A stretch of DNA of 64,000 nt from Diadema setosum (Eukaryota > Echinodermata > Echinoidea > Diadematoida > Diadematidae), in contig CM067067.1 in NCBI GenBank assembly GCA_033980235.1, positions 39,599,985 through 39,663,984 on the forward strand, written 5' to 3'. Numbering within the stretch: the first letter of the stretch is position 1; the number at the start of each line of letters is the position of its first letter. Positions 49,419 to 63,600 of this stretch are shown here, one piece after another. A model generated the notes under the pieces. It saw only the letters and a program-made list of their open reading frames with translations, was not told the origin of the DNA and made no database searches. Position numbers and translations under genes: made by a program.

Positions 49419-49515
49419 AACAAGAACTTCCGAGACAAAACAAATATTAAAGGGGAATCAGTGGGAATCAGTGGGAATGCTGGGGATGATTGTTCTAATA
49501 TTCTTGTGGGATTCA

Positions 49516-49713
49516 TTTAAGAGTACATTATATATCTATTGTTGTGTGAAAATTATTTGCTTCAAAATGGTCTCATATTCAAGTAATGTGCAGTTTAATG
49601 GTTCCAGGCTAGCATGCCTGTACAGTGACGGGGCATTAATCTGCACATTACTTGAATAACCATTCTGAAGCAATTAATTTTCACACAACAATAGATATAT
49701 AATGTACTCTTAA
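49516..49713. mobile_element. 200-bp long hairpin flanked by CA tracts, unit copy 1
   Basis: TTTAAGAGTACATTATATAT at the left is mirrored by ATATATAATGTACTCTTAA at the right. The arms, about 75 bases each, pair almost without mismatch down to CAAGTAATGTGCAG/CTGCACATTACTTG around a loop of roughly 45 bases. It is probably a MITE; a transcribed hairpin is an alternative. Confidence 0.6.
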
Positions 49714-49739
49714 ATGCTCATACTCACCCTCCCACCCCT

Positions 49740-49773
<34 letters not shown>

Positions 49774-49806
49774 ACACACACACACACACACACATACACA
49801 CACACA
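49740..49806. repeat. Second CA microsatellite, unit copy 1
   Basis: (CA)n with a few CG interruptions just right of the hairpin. It recurs near 58964 in copy 2. Confidence 0.95.
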
Positions 49807-50056
49807 ATGAAAAACATCTGAACGAACTGCTGCCAATCGAATACTCACATTTGTATACCATCCGAAAGTACCGATCGCGAAAGTGTGTGAAAAAAAAAAA
49901 AAAAAACTTTATCAACTTCCTCATCGTTCATGTCGTTGTAGAACTGATATGATGCATTTAGTTTGTCTATCATACATTGTCCATAGAAGATTAGCTTTCT
50001 GGGGCTTTTCAAGGCTACAAAGGAAAAAAACATCGTCATTGAAGAAATAAGATAGC

Positions 50057-50748
50057 ATGAAGACTTTCAAAGGCGGAATATTGGAATTTGCCGTCGGAAA
50101 AGACGTGCGAGAGGTGGTGTACACGGTGGCAAGCATTTCGGCTGAGACAATGGCAAGGCGAATTCGAAGTGGTAAGAAAGCTTAGTTTCACCGTATGTGA
50201 TCATGGTTATGGTTTCTCTGACATTTAGTGTAAAGTGAAGAGGTCTAAGCAGGTACACATCTCTTGTTAGGGTGAAAACTCAACTTAACAAATTAATGAT
50301 TGTGGGCCTATCAACAGGACGAGGGCCATCGGATAGTGCCATCTACTGTAATAGCATACAAAGAGTGTCTCTTCCGTGGGTGATACAGTACACTTTTTTC
50401 GTATCGTCGTAATACTGTCCGAGTTGGATCAACAGCAAGCAGCTGTAATTGATGGGAATCAATTGAGTTCGTTCTTAAAACTCACAGCATTACGATGAAT
50501 AAAATCTAAATGGTAAACAGTTAACTGTCATTTCTCCATCTTTATAGGTTAAGCCTTCATCCTTTGAAGGTAATACAGTTATTTGGGACATGGTGGGGGA
50601 AGTTTCGTCCATACAAAATACCAGACTAGCACGAAGCCTGCAGTGTGCACACTTTTGCCCTTGCGCGATCAGTCAACAGCGACCTCTCTGTTCAAATTAT
50701 TGTTTACTATTTTCAGGGCAGTCTGGCGGTGGATGCTCGAAGCTGTAA
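50057..50748 (+). CDS. Possible small two-exon gene or truncated gene start, unit copy 1
   Basis: An ATG at 50057 opens 38 codons (start MKTFKGGILEF, end AETMARRIRS) up to a good donor GTAAGA at 50172. A pyrimidine-rich acceptor ending TTTCAG at 50716 precedes a segment that joins in phase and adds GQSGGGCSKL and a stop at 50746-50748, giving 48 residues. The first exon is GC-richer than its surroundings. Its SAETMARRIRSG loosely recalls the helix at the start of amidase-signature enzymes, but nothing of their catalytic core follows. It could be a gene start cut off by element E, whose TA border lies directly after the stop. A chance arrangement is quite possible. Confidence 0.25.
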
Positions 50749-51399
50749 TTAGTTGGGGGCCTAAGGGCTCAAAATAGGTCGTTTGGTTCAGATTCTTCCA
50801 AAAGCACCAAATTTGGCTCATAAGTCCCTTGAACCGTACTCTTTCGATTTTTGATGGGCGCCAAGACTAAAAACCCTTGGGGCCGCCATATTGGTGAAAT
50901 CCAATATGGCCGCCATCCGGGTTAAAGGTCAACTGCAGTTACAAATTGAAAATGTTGATTAATGTTATGAATCCCATAATATTTTACAGGGTTAGAGTAT
51001 GTGATTCTAAATATCATTTCTGCAATTCAAGGTCAATACCACCTCTCAAGGTCACTTTTAAGGTCAAATAAGGGTCAAATCAGGCATTTTGTGCATTTTT
51101 CGAAATAGCGTCTGTGAACATTCAACTGCAATTCACTGGTACTCCTAATTTGTCCCATTTGTCATCTCTTCCATACTCCTTCAATGGTCAATTAGGGTCA
51201 AGAGCGGTTCCACCCCCTACATATCAATAATGATTATGACAAATAAATGAAGTAATATATTTAAGATATATATACATATATATATTGAAATCTTTGAGCA
51301 CAGAAAACGGGCTTCCATCGGTTTCGTTTTCTTTTCTCATTTTCTTTGCTCAAAGTTTTCACTATCAATTGGTTCTGGTCAGTTTCTCCTTTCTTTGTT

Positions 51400-51446
<47 letters not shown>

Positions 51447-51814
51447 GCTTAAATACGGCCGTGATCCTATTCCAAGGTTCCGAATCAGGGTGCAATGGCA
51501 AAGTGGGTAATAACACGCCTAATCTTATTTTGTCTTCGTTTTTCCTTCTGACGAGATAGCTGGATAGCCCGAGTGCAACTAGCTGGTCAGTTGTATGTAC
51601 TTGGGGTGGACCACTTTACCGGTTTATGCACCTTGAGTTTTCCGATAACGGAATGCCGATTCGGGATCTGTTCATGTGTCTGATGGGTTTGTGATTCTTT
51701 CACACAAGGGACTTCCACTTTTTTATATCCAAGTGATGAGGTGCAAAGTGTTGTGTCTCTACTAGAGGGGACGGTATGACAACATACACCATTGCTCAGC
51801 TAGACTTGAGATAA

Positions 51815-51891
51815 GTGGGATTCGAATCCGCGCCAGAACACAAGTCTTTAGACCGCAAGCCATACGCTACCGACTGAGCCACCTCGTCACC
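51815..51891 (-). mobile_element. tRNA-derived SINE-like sequence, unit copy 2
   Basis: Identical in its A and B boxes to the sequence at 42589-42665, carried along by the tandem duplication. Confidence 0.55.
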
Positions 51892-54800
51892 TTTCATGGT
51901 CAATTATATAACTTTCCAGCTGGCAAGCGATATGATTCTCCTCCTGCTTAAATTTGTGTATGCCTGCTCTCTCTTGACAAGACAGCGTCTGCTTCTTCAG
52001 TGAAGGAAGCAATGGCCGAAGCTTCCAGGGAATCGAGCTCCTCAATCCAGGTCAGACCAGTATTCTAGGGGCAGTTAACTAAATTCGATCATTAAAGTCC
52101 TTTAATGGCAGTATCTTATCAGAGTAGGTGAAGACAATTCAGCTGAAGGATTTTTAATTTTTTTTTAATTCTCTTTTTATCAAACGAAACCGTTTTTTTA
52201 TTACTGAAAGCGCAAATGACTAGGGAAACTGAATACCTATTGATGTTGTATGGGATACTGATCCTGAAGAAAATAATCTTAACATTTTTGCGCAGCAACG
52301 CTGTGCAGTCCTCTGACAAGAGATGGTTATGGCACCACTCAAATCTCAAATTATGATTGGAAGAGCGTAGCGGCTTCCTGAAAATTAAGATTAAAGAACT
52401 GCCCTCATTTATCAGCGCACAGATATCCAAGAATAAATGGGACGGACAACTCATCCTGAGCACCTGATTCGAGACGGAAATATCCAACAGGAATTGTGAT
52501 CTCACAACCCTTCAGCTTTCCAACAACTTAGATGCGATCGACGCAAAGAATATGAATTATCCTCACTAAGGATGACATAATGTTTTCGGAAAGCATTTTC
52601 TGAAAACAGTATAAAATCGCACGGATGAGCATTACATCACATTTTCGGTAGTGTGTTTTTTTTTTTAAATCCCTTTGATCTGAGGGAGTTACGGGTGGGT
52701 CGTGGTATTGAAAAGATAAAGGACTTTTCAGCTTTTTCTTGTACAGCATACCTCTCTTCCAGAGCCCAACATCAGGCACTGACAGGGTGCGACATTACTT
52801 CAAACTTGCTTTGATGTGGCATGCAAAATGCCTAAGTAGTATGGCTCAGCAAACTAGAGCTCACTTACACATTAACTACTTTACTAATCGTGCTCATGTC
52901 CACCAAGGACTGATGAGGAACAAGGTTTATGGAGCAGCCAGCGTCGAGGGTAGGCATCATCTCGTCATAATGTGGGAGTAGATCATCAGAAACCACCTTA
53001 TCTGCTCAAGCGGCGCTGTATCAACATTTCGAGGATGAGTGCTGCTGCAAGTGAGTTTCTACTGGAATCATGACAGCATGGGTCATGATGTGATCCCTGA
53101 CTTCAGGGAGTGGAGTTGGAGGAAAGATGGCACAGGTAAATGGCAATTACTGGTACTATCAGTCACTCTCTGCAATGCTTCAGTACCAAATTTCATTCTT
53201 CTGCACCACAGCTGTTTCAAGGCATGCATTGGGAGGAGGAAAACATGGAAATTGAAAAAAAAAATGAAATGAATGAATGAATGAATGAAGGTGAAAATGC
53301 ACAATGTAGAGCAGGTTTCAGACGAGCCATGGTCAGTAGTTTGATATGAGGGGTTGAGGGCCTATTTGACGGGAGGAGACATTGTTGCAATGCCAGCGTC
53401 TCGAAGAAATTATTTTCGCTGTCACAAGTAACGCGATTTCCAGAGCGACGTCCAAGACGTCTTCAAACAAGGGGACAACTTATTTACTTGGAAGTCACGG
53501 GGATGTTGGCATGGCTTTTGCAGTCGCAGGGACTTATCAGAGATGTCTTTTCTCAGCGACATCTCCCTTTCGTCGCCATTATGTTATTACGGTCTCCGCA
53601 AGATGCGGGGACATCTCGAAGATGTTGCAGACAAATTTGGTCACCACGACATGGCCACAGTGATGGAGACCTCGCAGAGACGTCTCGGAGACAAACTGGA
53701 AGAAGTAAATAGTCTCTGTAAAAATCGAAAATGTTCAATTCTCCTGCGAATCCTGGAGATTGGGCTCGTCTCCAGGAGACGTGCGTCGTATGCCGAGATG
53801 TTGCGGAGAGTAGAGTTGCAACCTATAGTCTTCAGACCAACGAGATACCAACTTATAAAGTCTTGTGATATCATACCAATTTGCGTCCAAGCACTTTGGA
53901 TAGAATCTTAATAGACCCCAGAAGGTGTCATGAAAGTTGTACTATAGCATATCTAATCTGTACCCTGTTAATGGTGTTACTGTGGCACCTGTGAAATATG
54001 CCTGTTCCCTACATGGCGTCACCAGGACCGTCATGTTCTCTGAATGGCATATTTAGTTGTCGAGTCACTTAAAATTTCCTATAAGGACTTTAGAATCAAA
54101 CTTTCTTACACAAGTAAGAAAAGTAAGAAAATAGCAAATTGATGCCAACCTGATGTACTAAAAACTTTCCTAAACACGACAGATTTGTTTTCTTTTTTCA
54201 TTCAGATTAGGAGTGATCTTTATAATTATTATTCCATTGAATTTAAATCTGAATTATGAATATCTATTTTGATTGAGGATCCCTGAACTGCAACAGAGAA
54301 ATAAAAACACTTCTCTTTTTGGTGGCAACGTCAAGGACGCCGGTAATAAAGAGAGTAGCTCCCCCCCCTTATTGCTAAACTATTGATATATTAGGTAGCA
54401 ATAGGATTCTATTTCTCACTGTGCATGTTTTTATTGCTTTCCTTGCAGATGAAGATGAAAATAATAATCCAATAATCAAATCTTGAAAACTCTTTGAAAG
54501 GGAACTACCCATATTTCTAACTAGCTATTTTGGCTGTCATTAAAGCAAATGCAAGTATATTGAATTCTGCAAATATTACCAGTCGGTGAGGACATTTCCT
54601 CTCAGCGCCTGTAATATAAAAATGATTAATGGAATGATTGTGACATGAACTATGATATTCCATAGCTTTGGATAGAACCTCTCTTAAAAGCTTGTGTATA
54701 GCCATATTATAACAGGCCATAATTGAAATGATGCAGAAAAAAATTACCGTAAGTAATCATTAAAAATGAAACTGAAGGGTTGCCAAGTCTTCAAATTTAG

Positions 54801-54965
54801 ATGTGAAATAAGGATCTGAGTAAGATCCCTTAAACCTAATTACATAGTACTCTCAGAAAGGGGTTCTTATTATAATTAATGAGTGTATACCTAGTGTTTG
54901 AAATCTTAACACAAAAGCAGATACATTGATGTTACTCGTGAGAAAGCCCACCTCTCCCTCTCCCA

Positions 54966-55626
54966 CAGCCCTCAACAACTGCAATTCTATTAGCAGGGCT
55001 GGCATTCCTCCTATATGGACTATAGGCAAACCATTTTCTAAATTACCTATTTTGAATATAATGGTTTGACCCCAAATGACCTTTAGGGAGACCTTATAAG
55101 GAAAAGTTGACATCAGACCATTAAACCAACTTCAGAATCGAATTCCTTGACCCATAAAACTTCTAAAGCTGACTTTTCAAATTATTGTAACACTTTGAAA
55201 GTTTTTAATTGTTATACTGGCCTTTAAACGTAGGTGGCAGCCATATTGGATTTTGCAAATATGCCGCCCCGGAGGGCGCCCTTCACAAGAAATACGCCTT
55301 TTTTTTCAGCCTTAGACAACTGCAATTCTATTACTAAGGCTGGCATTCCTGGAATATTGACCATGGGCAAGCCATTTTTTCAATAAACTGTTATGAATAC
55401 AATGGCGTGACCCCTATATGACCTTAAGGTGACCTTATAAGGAAAAATTTACTTCAGACCATAAAACAACTTCAGATTCGAATTCCTTGACCCAGAAAAC
55501 CTCTTAAACTGACTTTTTAACTGATTGTAACCCTTAGATGTTTTCAAATGCAAGTGATCTTTAAACCCATATGGCGGCCATATTGGATTTTGCCAATATG
55601 GCCGCCCCAGAGGGCGCCCTTCTTGG
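54966..55626. repeat. Tandem duplication of ~340 bp inside element E, copy 2
   Basis: Second array copy of the 45740-46400 structure. Confidence 0.75.
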
Positions 55627-56775
55627 CGCCCATCAAAAATCGAAATAGTATGGTTCGGGCTACATGTGTGCCAAATTTTGGTGCTTTTGGAAAAATTTGA
55701 ACCAAAAATCCCTTGCGCCCCCCACTAATCTCCAATGTAGGCAAATTAATTCTCTGCAGGCAAAATGTCTCCCAGGCCTTATCTCCACAAACACAGTTTG
55801 TATAGCAGGTCAGCAGGTAACACAGGACTGACTATAACAAGTCGCTTCAGAGCCAGAAGTGACGTAACTCTCAGAGCAGAGGTGTTGGGTACTCTGCCTA
55901 CTGCAGAATTTCTCTGGCTTATATACTATCCATTCACCCCTTTCTAGTACATTCTGTAATTTTCTCCAACCTGGAGCCACATACCTGAACATACTAGCAA
56001 GTCCAAGTTCCAGGAATCCTGGATGACTCACTGCCTAACTATGTGCATAACATCATTGCCAAAATTAACTACCAATCACATTGGCTACAGGGACAGTGCC
56101 TCACTCAGCCAAACATGCAAGCACTTCCTAGAATTTTCTGGAATGGGTTAAATCATTCTAGATTGAGTGAGCTGTAATGTATTTCCTGTCACATGCATAC
56201 ATGTACTGTAGCTACATTCTATACCACGTAGAAAATTCTCCACTGATCTGGTCAGCCTGTATGTACTATATCTATATCATATAGAATATTCTCCATTAAT
56301 CTGGTCACCCTGTGTACATACAATGTACACATTAAAACAACCATGCATACAGCTTTGATACATGTACATACTAGTGTGTACATTTGTGACAGTGTGAGTG
56401 TGTGTGTGTGTGTGGGGGGGGGGGGGGGCGCACAACCCCGCTCCGGGTTCCGATCCTCGGCCCCTGGAACGTACAGCCTTTTCACCAACACGGTCACAAA
56501 CCTAGAAATGTTGTCAGAAAAAAAAAAAGAATACGACGCGTCTGATCATATAAAATCCAGTCCGTATTAGGCATTAATCACAGCGATATTTTCAGATCAG
56601 AATCACTTTGTGACCCTGGATACGAAATCTTTTCTGTAAGAGAGCTAATCCTTGGAACGCAGTCATCACATTCTCTCGGACGACCATCGGTGAATAGAGC
56701 TGATAAAATTGTTGAATATAATATATATATCAATAATCTCTAATTTCATCGCCCCCTGATATAATCTCGTTGAAT

Positions 56776-56815
<40 letters not shown>

Positions 56816-58593
56816 AGAGATTTTTATTCATTTATTTATTTTCTTTTCTTTGCTGCATGCTCTTCCATTGAAAACAAACAAACTGTCAAAAAAAAAAAAG
56901 CCGACCTTAATTTGTATCCACATATCATCTGCAGTTAACAAATGAACCAGACTGACCTTAATTCCGTCTGCTGACAAGGACATTATGCTGGGAGTATATA
57001 GAAACACAATTTCATGCAAGTTTTTTATATTTCTGGCAAGACCATTCTTTGTAAACAAAATCAGCTCAAAAACCGCCAGAGTTGTACGTGAACTTGCAAA
57101 TAGAAGTCAGATTCAATGGGAATTAATAGCCTGTTAAAAACACAGTTCCCGTTGTAGACCGCGAGAATTCTCCATCATAGCTATGGGGATAGTCTTAGTA
57201 TCTTATTGATTTTAGAGGAAATCGACATTTACACGCAGATGTTCTCATCCTGGAAAATAAAGACAACCTTAATTTGCACAACGAAAACAGATTTAATAAA
57301 AGTGTGTAACTTCGAATTCTTTCTGAAACTGTTCTAAACAAGTATTTTATTCACAGTTAACATCGAAACAGCTGGTAATTTAATGAAATTTAAACTTGTT
57401 TTCTCCTCTAAATTTCGTATGAGAGTTAAAGCGGCGCCGAGCATGACTTCAAAGTATATAGAGGAATAGTAGATATTCCATTCAAATCAAACAATATTTG
57501 TTGTTTGCATGGATTACGTATAGAGTTGCCACTCCCCGGTGCATTACACAACGAGTGTTACACCATGCTAATATAATATATCCCAGGCCTCCTCTTTGTG
57601 ACGATGTGTGTAATGAGGTGAGACGTGCGTCATTATGTTTGTATTAAAGGTGCCTACATAGACCTGAATCTGTGAAGAAGGTAGACCTTTATTACAGGAA
57701 ATCGATTATTCCACCCCCACCCCCCTCGTTGAAACGAAGAAGGAAAGTAAAGAGAATGATATGGAAATCTCGTGTGTTTCAGGAATTAGTTCGCTATAAT
57801 GAGTGTTTTGTCGTAAATCCATGCATGCCAATTCTTGTATCTACATCGGAAAACTCCTCCTCTTGTTGTGTTGTCATAACTCGAGGTTCGCCAGATTATA
57901 ATGATTTCTTTAGTACATCAGCAACTGATGTTGTTGTCTTTCTATATTTTTACGACATCTCATTACTCCTCCCTTGTTATTACTTCGTCAGCAACATTAA
58001 TTTGTCTGAAAACAGCTGCATCTTCTTCCAATATTACTGTCCAAAGTAAGTGAGAGGCGATACAGGAATTCAATATGAGAGTGTTCTAGACAAAAAAAGA
58101 GGAAGGAATAAAGATAATATCTGATAATGCATGGCACCGTTACGTGAATTATCATCGATTGCATTAAGCCATCATCAGATAAGAATGACTACATCAGAAA
58201 AAAAAAATCAATTATATTGCAACTACCCGAATTAACGCAAAATTATAAAGATCTGATTAAGAATTGCCATTACAGCTTTTATCACATCAGGCAAGAAAGT
58301 CTCGCATTTTCAGCACTAAAATCATAGCCCTTTTCACTTTTAGCAACGCTACACATCCTGACGTATTGTAAAATTGCCATTGTACTACAATCGAAACGTA
58401 TAGAACGAGTTGCGTATATATTACATTGTATTGACTATATTATAAGGATACAGTTTTTTTTTTTGCTTTTACTTTCCAATTGAATCATTTTGAACTTGCG
58501 CTTTCTTTTTCAGTATGTGTAAAGATCTCAGAAAAATGTACGAACCTGCAAAATTGGCACCAAAACACACACACACACACACATACACACACG

Positions 58594-58632
<39 letters not shown>

Positions 58633-58739
58633 ACACGCACAAAACAAGAACTTCCGAGACAAAACAAATATTAAAGGGGAATCAGTGGGAATCAGTGGGA
58701 ATGCTGGGGATGATTGTTCTAATATTCTTGTGGGATTCA

Positions 58740-58937
58740 TTTAAGAGTACATTATATATCTATTGTTGTGTGAAAATTATTTGCTTCAAAATGGTCTCAT
58801 ATTCAAGTAATGTGCAGTTTAATGGTTCCAGGCTAGCATGCCTGTACAGTGACGGGGCATTAATCTGCACATTACTTGAATAACCATTCTGAAGCAATTA
58901 ATTTTCACACAACAATAGATATATAATGTACTCTTAA
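58740..58937. mobile_element. 200-bp long hairpin, unit copy 2
   Basis: Same hairpin as at 49516-49713, with identical arms. Confidence 0.6.
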
Positions 58938-58963
58938 ATGCTCATACTCACCCTCCCACCCCT

Positions 58964-58997
<34 letters not shown>

Positions 58998-59280
58998 ACA
59001 CACACACACACACACACATACACACACACAATGAAAAACATCTGAACGAACTGCTGCCAATCGAATACTCACATTTGTATACCATCCGAAAGTACCGATC
59101 GCGAAAGTGTGTGAAAAAAAAAAAAAAAAACTTTATCAACTTCCTCATCGTTCATGTCGTTGTAGAACTGATATGATGCATTTAGTTTGTCTATCATACA
59201 TTGTCCATAGAAGATTAGCTTTCTGGGGCTTTTCAAGGCTACAAAGGAAAAAAACATCGTCATTGAAGAAATAAGATAGC

Positions 59281-59972
59281 ATGAAGACTTTCAAAGGCGG
59301 AATATTGGAATTTGCCGTCGGAAAAGACGTGCGAGAGGTGGTGTACACGGTGGCAAGCATTTCGGCTGAGACAATGGCAAGGCGAATTCGAAGTGGTAAG
59401 AAAGCTTAGTTTCACCGTATGTGATCATGGTTATGGTTTCTCTGACATTTAGTGTAAAGTGAAGAGGTCTAAGCAGGTACACATCTCTTGTTAGGGTGAA
59501 AACTCAACTTAACAAATTAATGATTGTGGGCCTATCAACAGGACGAGGGCCATCGGATAGTGCCATCTACTGTAATAGCATACAAAGAGTGTCTCTTCCG
59601 TGGGTGATACAGTACACTTTTTTCGTATCGTCGTAATACTGTCCGAGTTGGATCAACAGCAAGCAGCTGTAATTGATGGGAATCAATTGAGTTCGTTCTT
59701 AAAACTCACAGCATTACGATGAATAAAATCTAAATGGTAAACAGTTAACTGTCATTTCTCCATCTTTATAGGTTAAGCCTTCATCCTTTGAAGGTAATAC
59801 AGTTATTTGGGACATGGTGGGGGAAGTTTCGTCCATACAAAATACCAGACTAGCACGAAGCCTGCAGTGTGCACACTTTTGCCCTTGCGCGATCAGTCAA
59901 CAGCGACCTCTCTGTTCAAATTATTGTTTACTATTTTCAGGGCAGTCTGGCGGTGGATGCTCGAAGCTGTAA
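59281..59972 (+). CDS. Possible small two-exon gene or truncated gene start, unit copy 2
   Basis: Same candidate as at 50057-50748, with the identical ATG, donor, acceptor and stop, 9,224 bases downstream. Because the tandem copies are so alike, the preservation is not evidence of selection. Confidence 0.25.
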
Positions 59973-59975
59973 TTA

Positions 59976-60627
59976 GTTGGGGGCCTAAGGGCTCAAAATA
60001 GGTCGTTTGGTTCAGATTCTTCCAAAAGCACCAAATTTGGCTCATAAGTCCCTTGAACCGTACTCTTTCGATTTTTGATGGGCGCCAAGACTAAAAACCC
60101 TTGGGGCCGCCATATTGGTGAAATCCAATATGGCCGCCATCCGGGTTAAAGGTCAACTGCAGTTACAAATTGAAAATGTTGATTAATGTTATGAATCCCA
60201 TGTGGAATATTTTACAGGGTTAGAGTATGTGATTCTAAATATCATTTCTGCAATTCAAGGTCAATACCACCTCTCAAGGTCACTTTTAAGGTCAAATAAG
60301 GGTCAAATCAGGCATTTTGTGCATTTTTCGAAATAGCGTCTGTGAACATTCAACTGCAATTCACTGGTACTCCTAATTTGTCCCATTTGTCATCTCTTCC
60401 ATACTCCTTCAATGGTCAATTAGGGTCAAGAGCGGTTCCACCCCCTACATATCAATAATGATTATGACAAATAAATGAAGTAATATATTTAAGATATATA
60501 TACATATATATATTGAAATCTTTGAGCACAGAAAACGGGCTTCCATCGGTTTCGTTTTCTTTTCTCATTTTCTTTGCTCAAAGTTTTCACTATCAATTGG
60601 TTCTGGTCAGTTTCTCCTTTCTTTGTT

Positions 60628-60670
<43 letters not shown>

Positions 60671-63600
60671 GCTTAAATACGGCCGTGATCCTATTCCAAG
60701 GTTCCGAATCAGGGTGCAATGGCAAAGTGGGTAATAACACGCCTAATCTTATTTTGTCTTCGTTTTTCCTTCTGACGAGATAGCTGGATAGCCCGAGTGC
60801 AACTAGCTGGTCAGTTGTATGTACTTGGGGTGGACCACTTTACCGGTTTATGCACCTTGAGTTTTCCGATAACGGAATGCCGATTCGGGATCTGTTCATG
60901 TGTCTGATGGGTTTGTGATTCTTTCACACAAGGGACTTCCACTTTTTTATATCCAAGTGATGAGGTGCAAAGTGTTGTGTCTCTACTAGAGGGGACGGTA
61001 TGACAACATACACCATTGCTCAGCTAGACTTGAGATAAGTGGGATTCGAATCCGCGCCAGAACACAAGTCTTTAGACCGCAAGCCATACGCTACCGACTG
61101 AGCCACCTCGTCACCTTTCATGGTCAATTATATAACTTTCCAGCTGGCAAGCGATATGATTCTCCTCCTGCTTAAATTTGTGTATGCCTGCTCTCTCTTG
61201 ACAAGACAGCGTCTGCTTCTTCAGTGAAGGAAGCAATGGCCGAAGCTTCCAGGGAATCGAGCTCCTCAATCCAGGTCAGACCAGTATTCTAGGGGCAGTT
61301 AACTAAATTCGATCATTAAAGTCCTTTAATGGCAGTATCTTATCAGAGTAGGTGAAGACAATTCAGCTGAAGGATTTTTAATTTTTTTTTAATTCTCTTT
61401 TTATCAAACGAAACCGTTTTTTTATTACTGAAAGCGCAAATGACTAGGGAAACTGAATACCTATTGATGTTGTATGGGATACTGATCCTGAAGAAAATAA
61501 TCTTAACATTTTTGCGCAGCAACGCTGTGCAGTCCTCTGACAAGAGATGGTTATGGCACCACTCAAATCTCAAATTATGATTGGAAGAGCGTAGCGGCTT
61601 CCTGAAAATTAAGATTAAAGAACTGCCCTCATTTATCAGCGCACAGATATCCAAGAATAAATGGGACGGACAACTCATCCTGAGCACCTGATTCGAGACG
61701 GAAATATCCAACAGGAATTGTGATCTCACAACCCTTCAGCTTTCCAACAACTTAGATGCGATCGACGCAAAGAATATGAATTATCCTCACTAAGGATGAC
61801 ATAATGTTTTCGGAAAGCATTTTCTGAAAACAGTATAAAATCGCACGGATGAGCATTACATCACATTTTCGGTAGTGTGTTTTTTTTTTTAAATCCCTTT
61901 GATCTGAGGGAGTTACGGGTGGGTCGTGGTATTGAAAAGATAAAGGACTTTTCAGCTTTTTCTTGTACAGCATACCTCTCTTCCAGAGCCCAACATCAGG
62001 CACTGACAGGGTGCGACATTACTTCAAACTTGCTTTGATGTGGCATGCAAAATGCCTAAGTAGTATGGCTCAGCAAACTAGAGCTCACTTACACATTAAC
62101 TACTTTACTAATCGTGCTCATGTCCACCAAGGACTGATGAGGAACAAGGTTTATGGAGCAGCCAGCGTCGAGGGTAGGCATCATCTCGTCATAATGTGGG
62201 AGTAGATCATCAGAAACCACCTTATCTGCTCAAGCGGCGCTGTATCAACATTTCGAGGATGAGTGCTGCTGCAAGTGAGTTTCTACTGGAATCATGACAG
62301 CATGGGTCATGATGTGATCCCTGACTTCAGGGAGTGGAGTTGGAGGAAAGATGGCACAGGTAAATGGCAATTACTGGTACTATCAGTCACTCTCTGCAAT
62401 GCTTCAGTACCAAATTTCATTCTTCTGCACCACAGCTGTTTCAAGGCATGCATTGGGAGGAGGAAAACATGGAAATTGAAAAAAAAAATGAAATGAATGA
62501 ATGAATGAATGAAGGTGAAAATGCACAATGTAGAGCAGGTTTCAGACGAGCCATGGTCAGTAGTTTGATATGAGGGGTTGAGGGCCTATTTGACGGGAGG
62601 AGACATTGTTGCAATGCCAGCGTCTCGAAGAAATTATTTTCGCTGTCACAAGTAACGCGATTTCCAGAGCGACGTCCAAGACGTCTTCAAACAAGGGGAC
62701 AACTTATTTACTTGGAAGTCACGGGGATGTTGGCATGGCTTTTGCAGTCGCAGGGACTTATCAGAGATGTCTTTTCTCAGCGACATCTCCCTTTCGTCGC
62801 CATTATGTTATTACGGTCTCCGCAAGATGCGGGGACATCTCGAAGATGTTGCAGACAAATTTGGTCACCACGACATGGCCACAGTGATGGAGACCTCGCA
62901 GAGACGTCTCGGAGACAAACTGGAAGAAGTAAATAGTCTCTGTAAAAATCGAAAATGTTCAATTCTCCTGCGAATCCTGGAGATTGGGCTCGTCTCCAGG
63001 AGACGTGCGTCGTATGCCGAGATGTTGCGGAGAGTAGAGTTGCAACCTATAGTCTTCAGACCAACGAGATACCAACTTATAAAGTCTTGTGATATCATAC
63101 CAATTTGCGTCCAAGCACTTTGGATAGAATCTTAATAGACCCCAGAAGGTGTCATGAAAGTTGTACTATAGCATATCTAATCTGTACCCTGTTAATGGTG
63201 TTACTGTGGCACCTGTGAAATATGCCTGTTCCCTACATGGCGTCACCAGGACCGTCATGTTCTCTGAATGGCATATTTAGTTGTCGAGTCACTTAAAATT
63301 TCCTATAAGGACTTTAGAATCAAACTTTCTTACACAAGTAAGAAAAGTAAGAAAATAGCAAATTGATGCCAACCTGATGTACTAAAAACTTTCCTAAACA
63401 CGACAGATTTGTTTTCTTTTTTCATTCAGATTAGGAGTGATCTTTATAATTATTATTCCATTGAATTTAAATCTGAATTATGAATATCTATTTTGATTGA
63501 GGATCCCTGAACTGCAACAGAGAAATAAAAACACTTCTCTTTTTGGTGGCAACGTCAAGGACGCCGGTAATAAAGAGAGTAGCTCCCCCCCCCCTTATTG

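Larger units (their letters stand above)
46502..49515. other. Spacer of the tandem unit, no recognised gene
   Basis: It contains (GT)n plus a G-run at about 47168-47201, a GA microsatellite at 47552-47585, and A-runs. The 125-codon plus-strand frame at 48448 starts with a lysine/proline stretch and resembles nothing known to me. The same sequence recurs from 55728 to 58739. Confidence 0.4.
41520..50749. repeat. 9.2-kb tandem unit, copy 1
   Basis: The 9,230 bases are repeated head-to-tail at 50750 and 59974. All landmark sequences recur at a spacing of 9,224-9,230 bases. It consists of TIR element E (41522-46499) and a 4.25-kb spacer. The left flank before TAGTTGGGGG (..GAGTCTATC) differs from the sequence before copies 2 and 3 (..AGCTGTAAT), so this is the outermost left copy. 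Confidence 0.93.
50752..55725. mobile_element. Element E, copy 2
   Basis: Same structure and ends as copy 1, with the right border TA at 55726-55727. Confidence 0.6.
50750..59973. repeat. 9.2-kb tandem unit, copy 2
   Basis: 9,224 bases, nearly identical to copy 1. It differs by loss of four bases (GTGG) near 50977, where copies 1 and 3 read CCCATGTGGAATATT, and by small changes in homopolymer runs such as the G-run near 56413. Confidence 0.93.

Noticed and set aside
49261..49516. Cys-Val and His-Thr repeat proteins
   Set aside because: Translations of CA/GT microsatellites.
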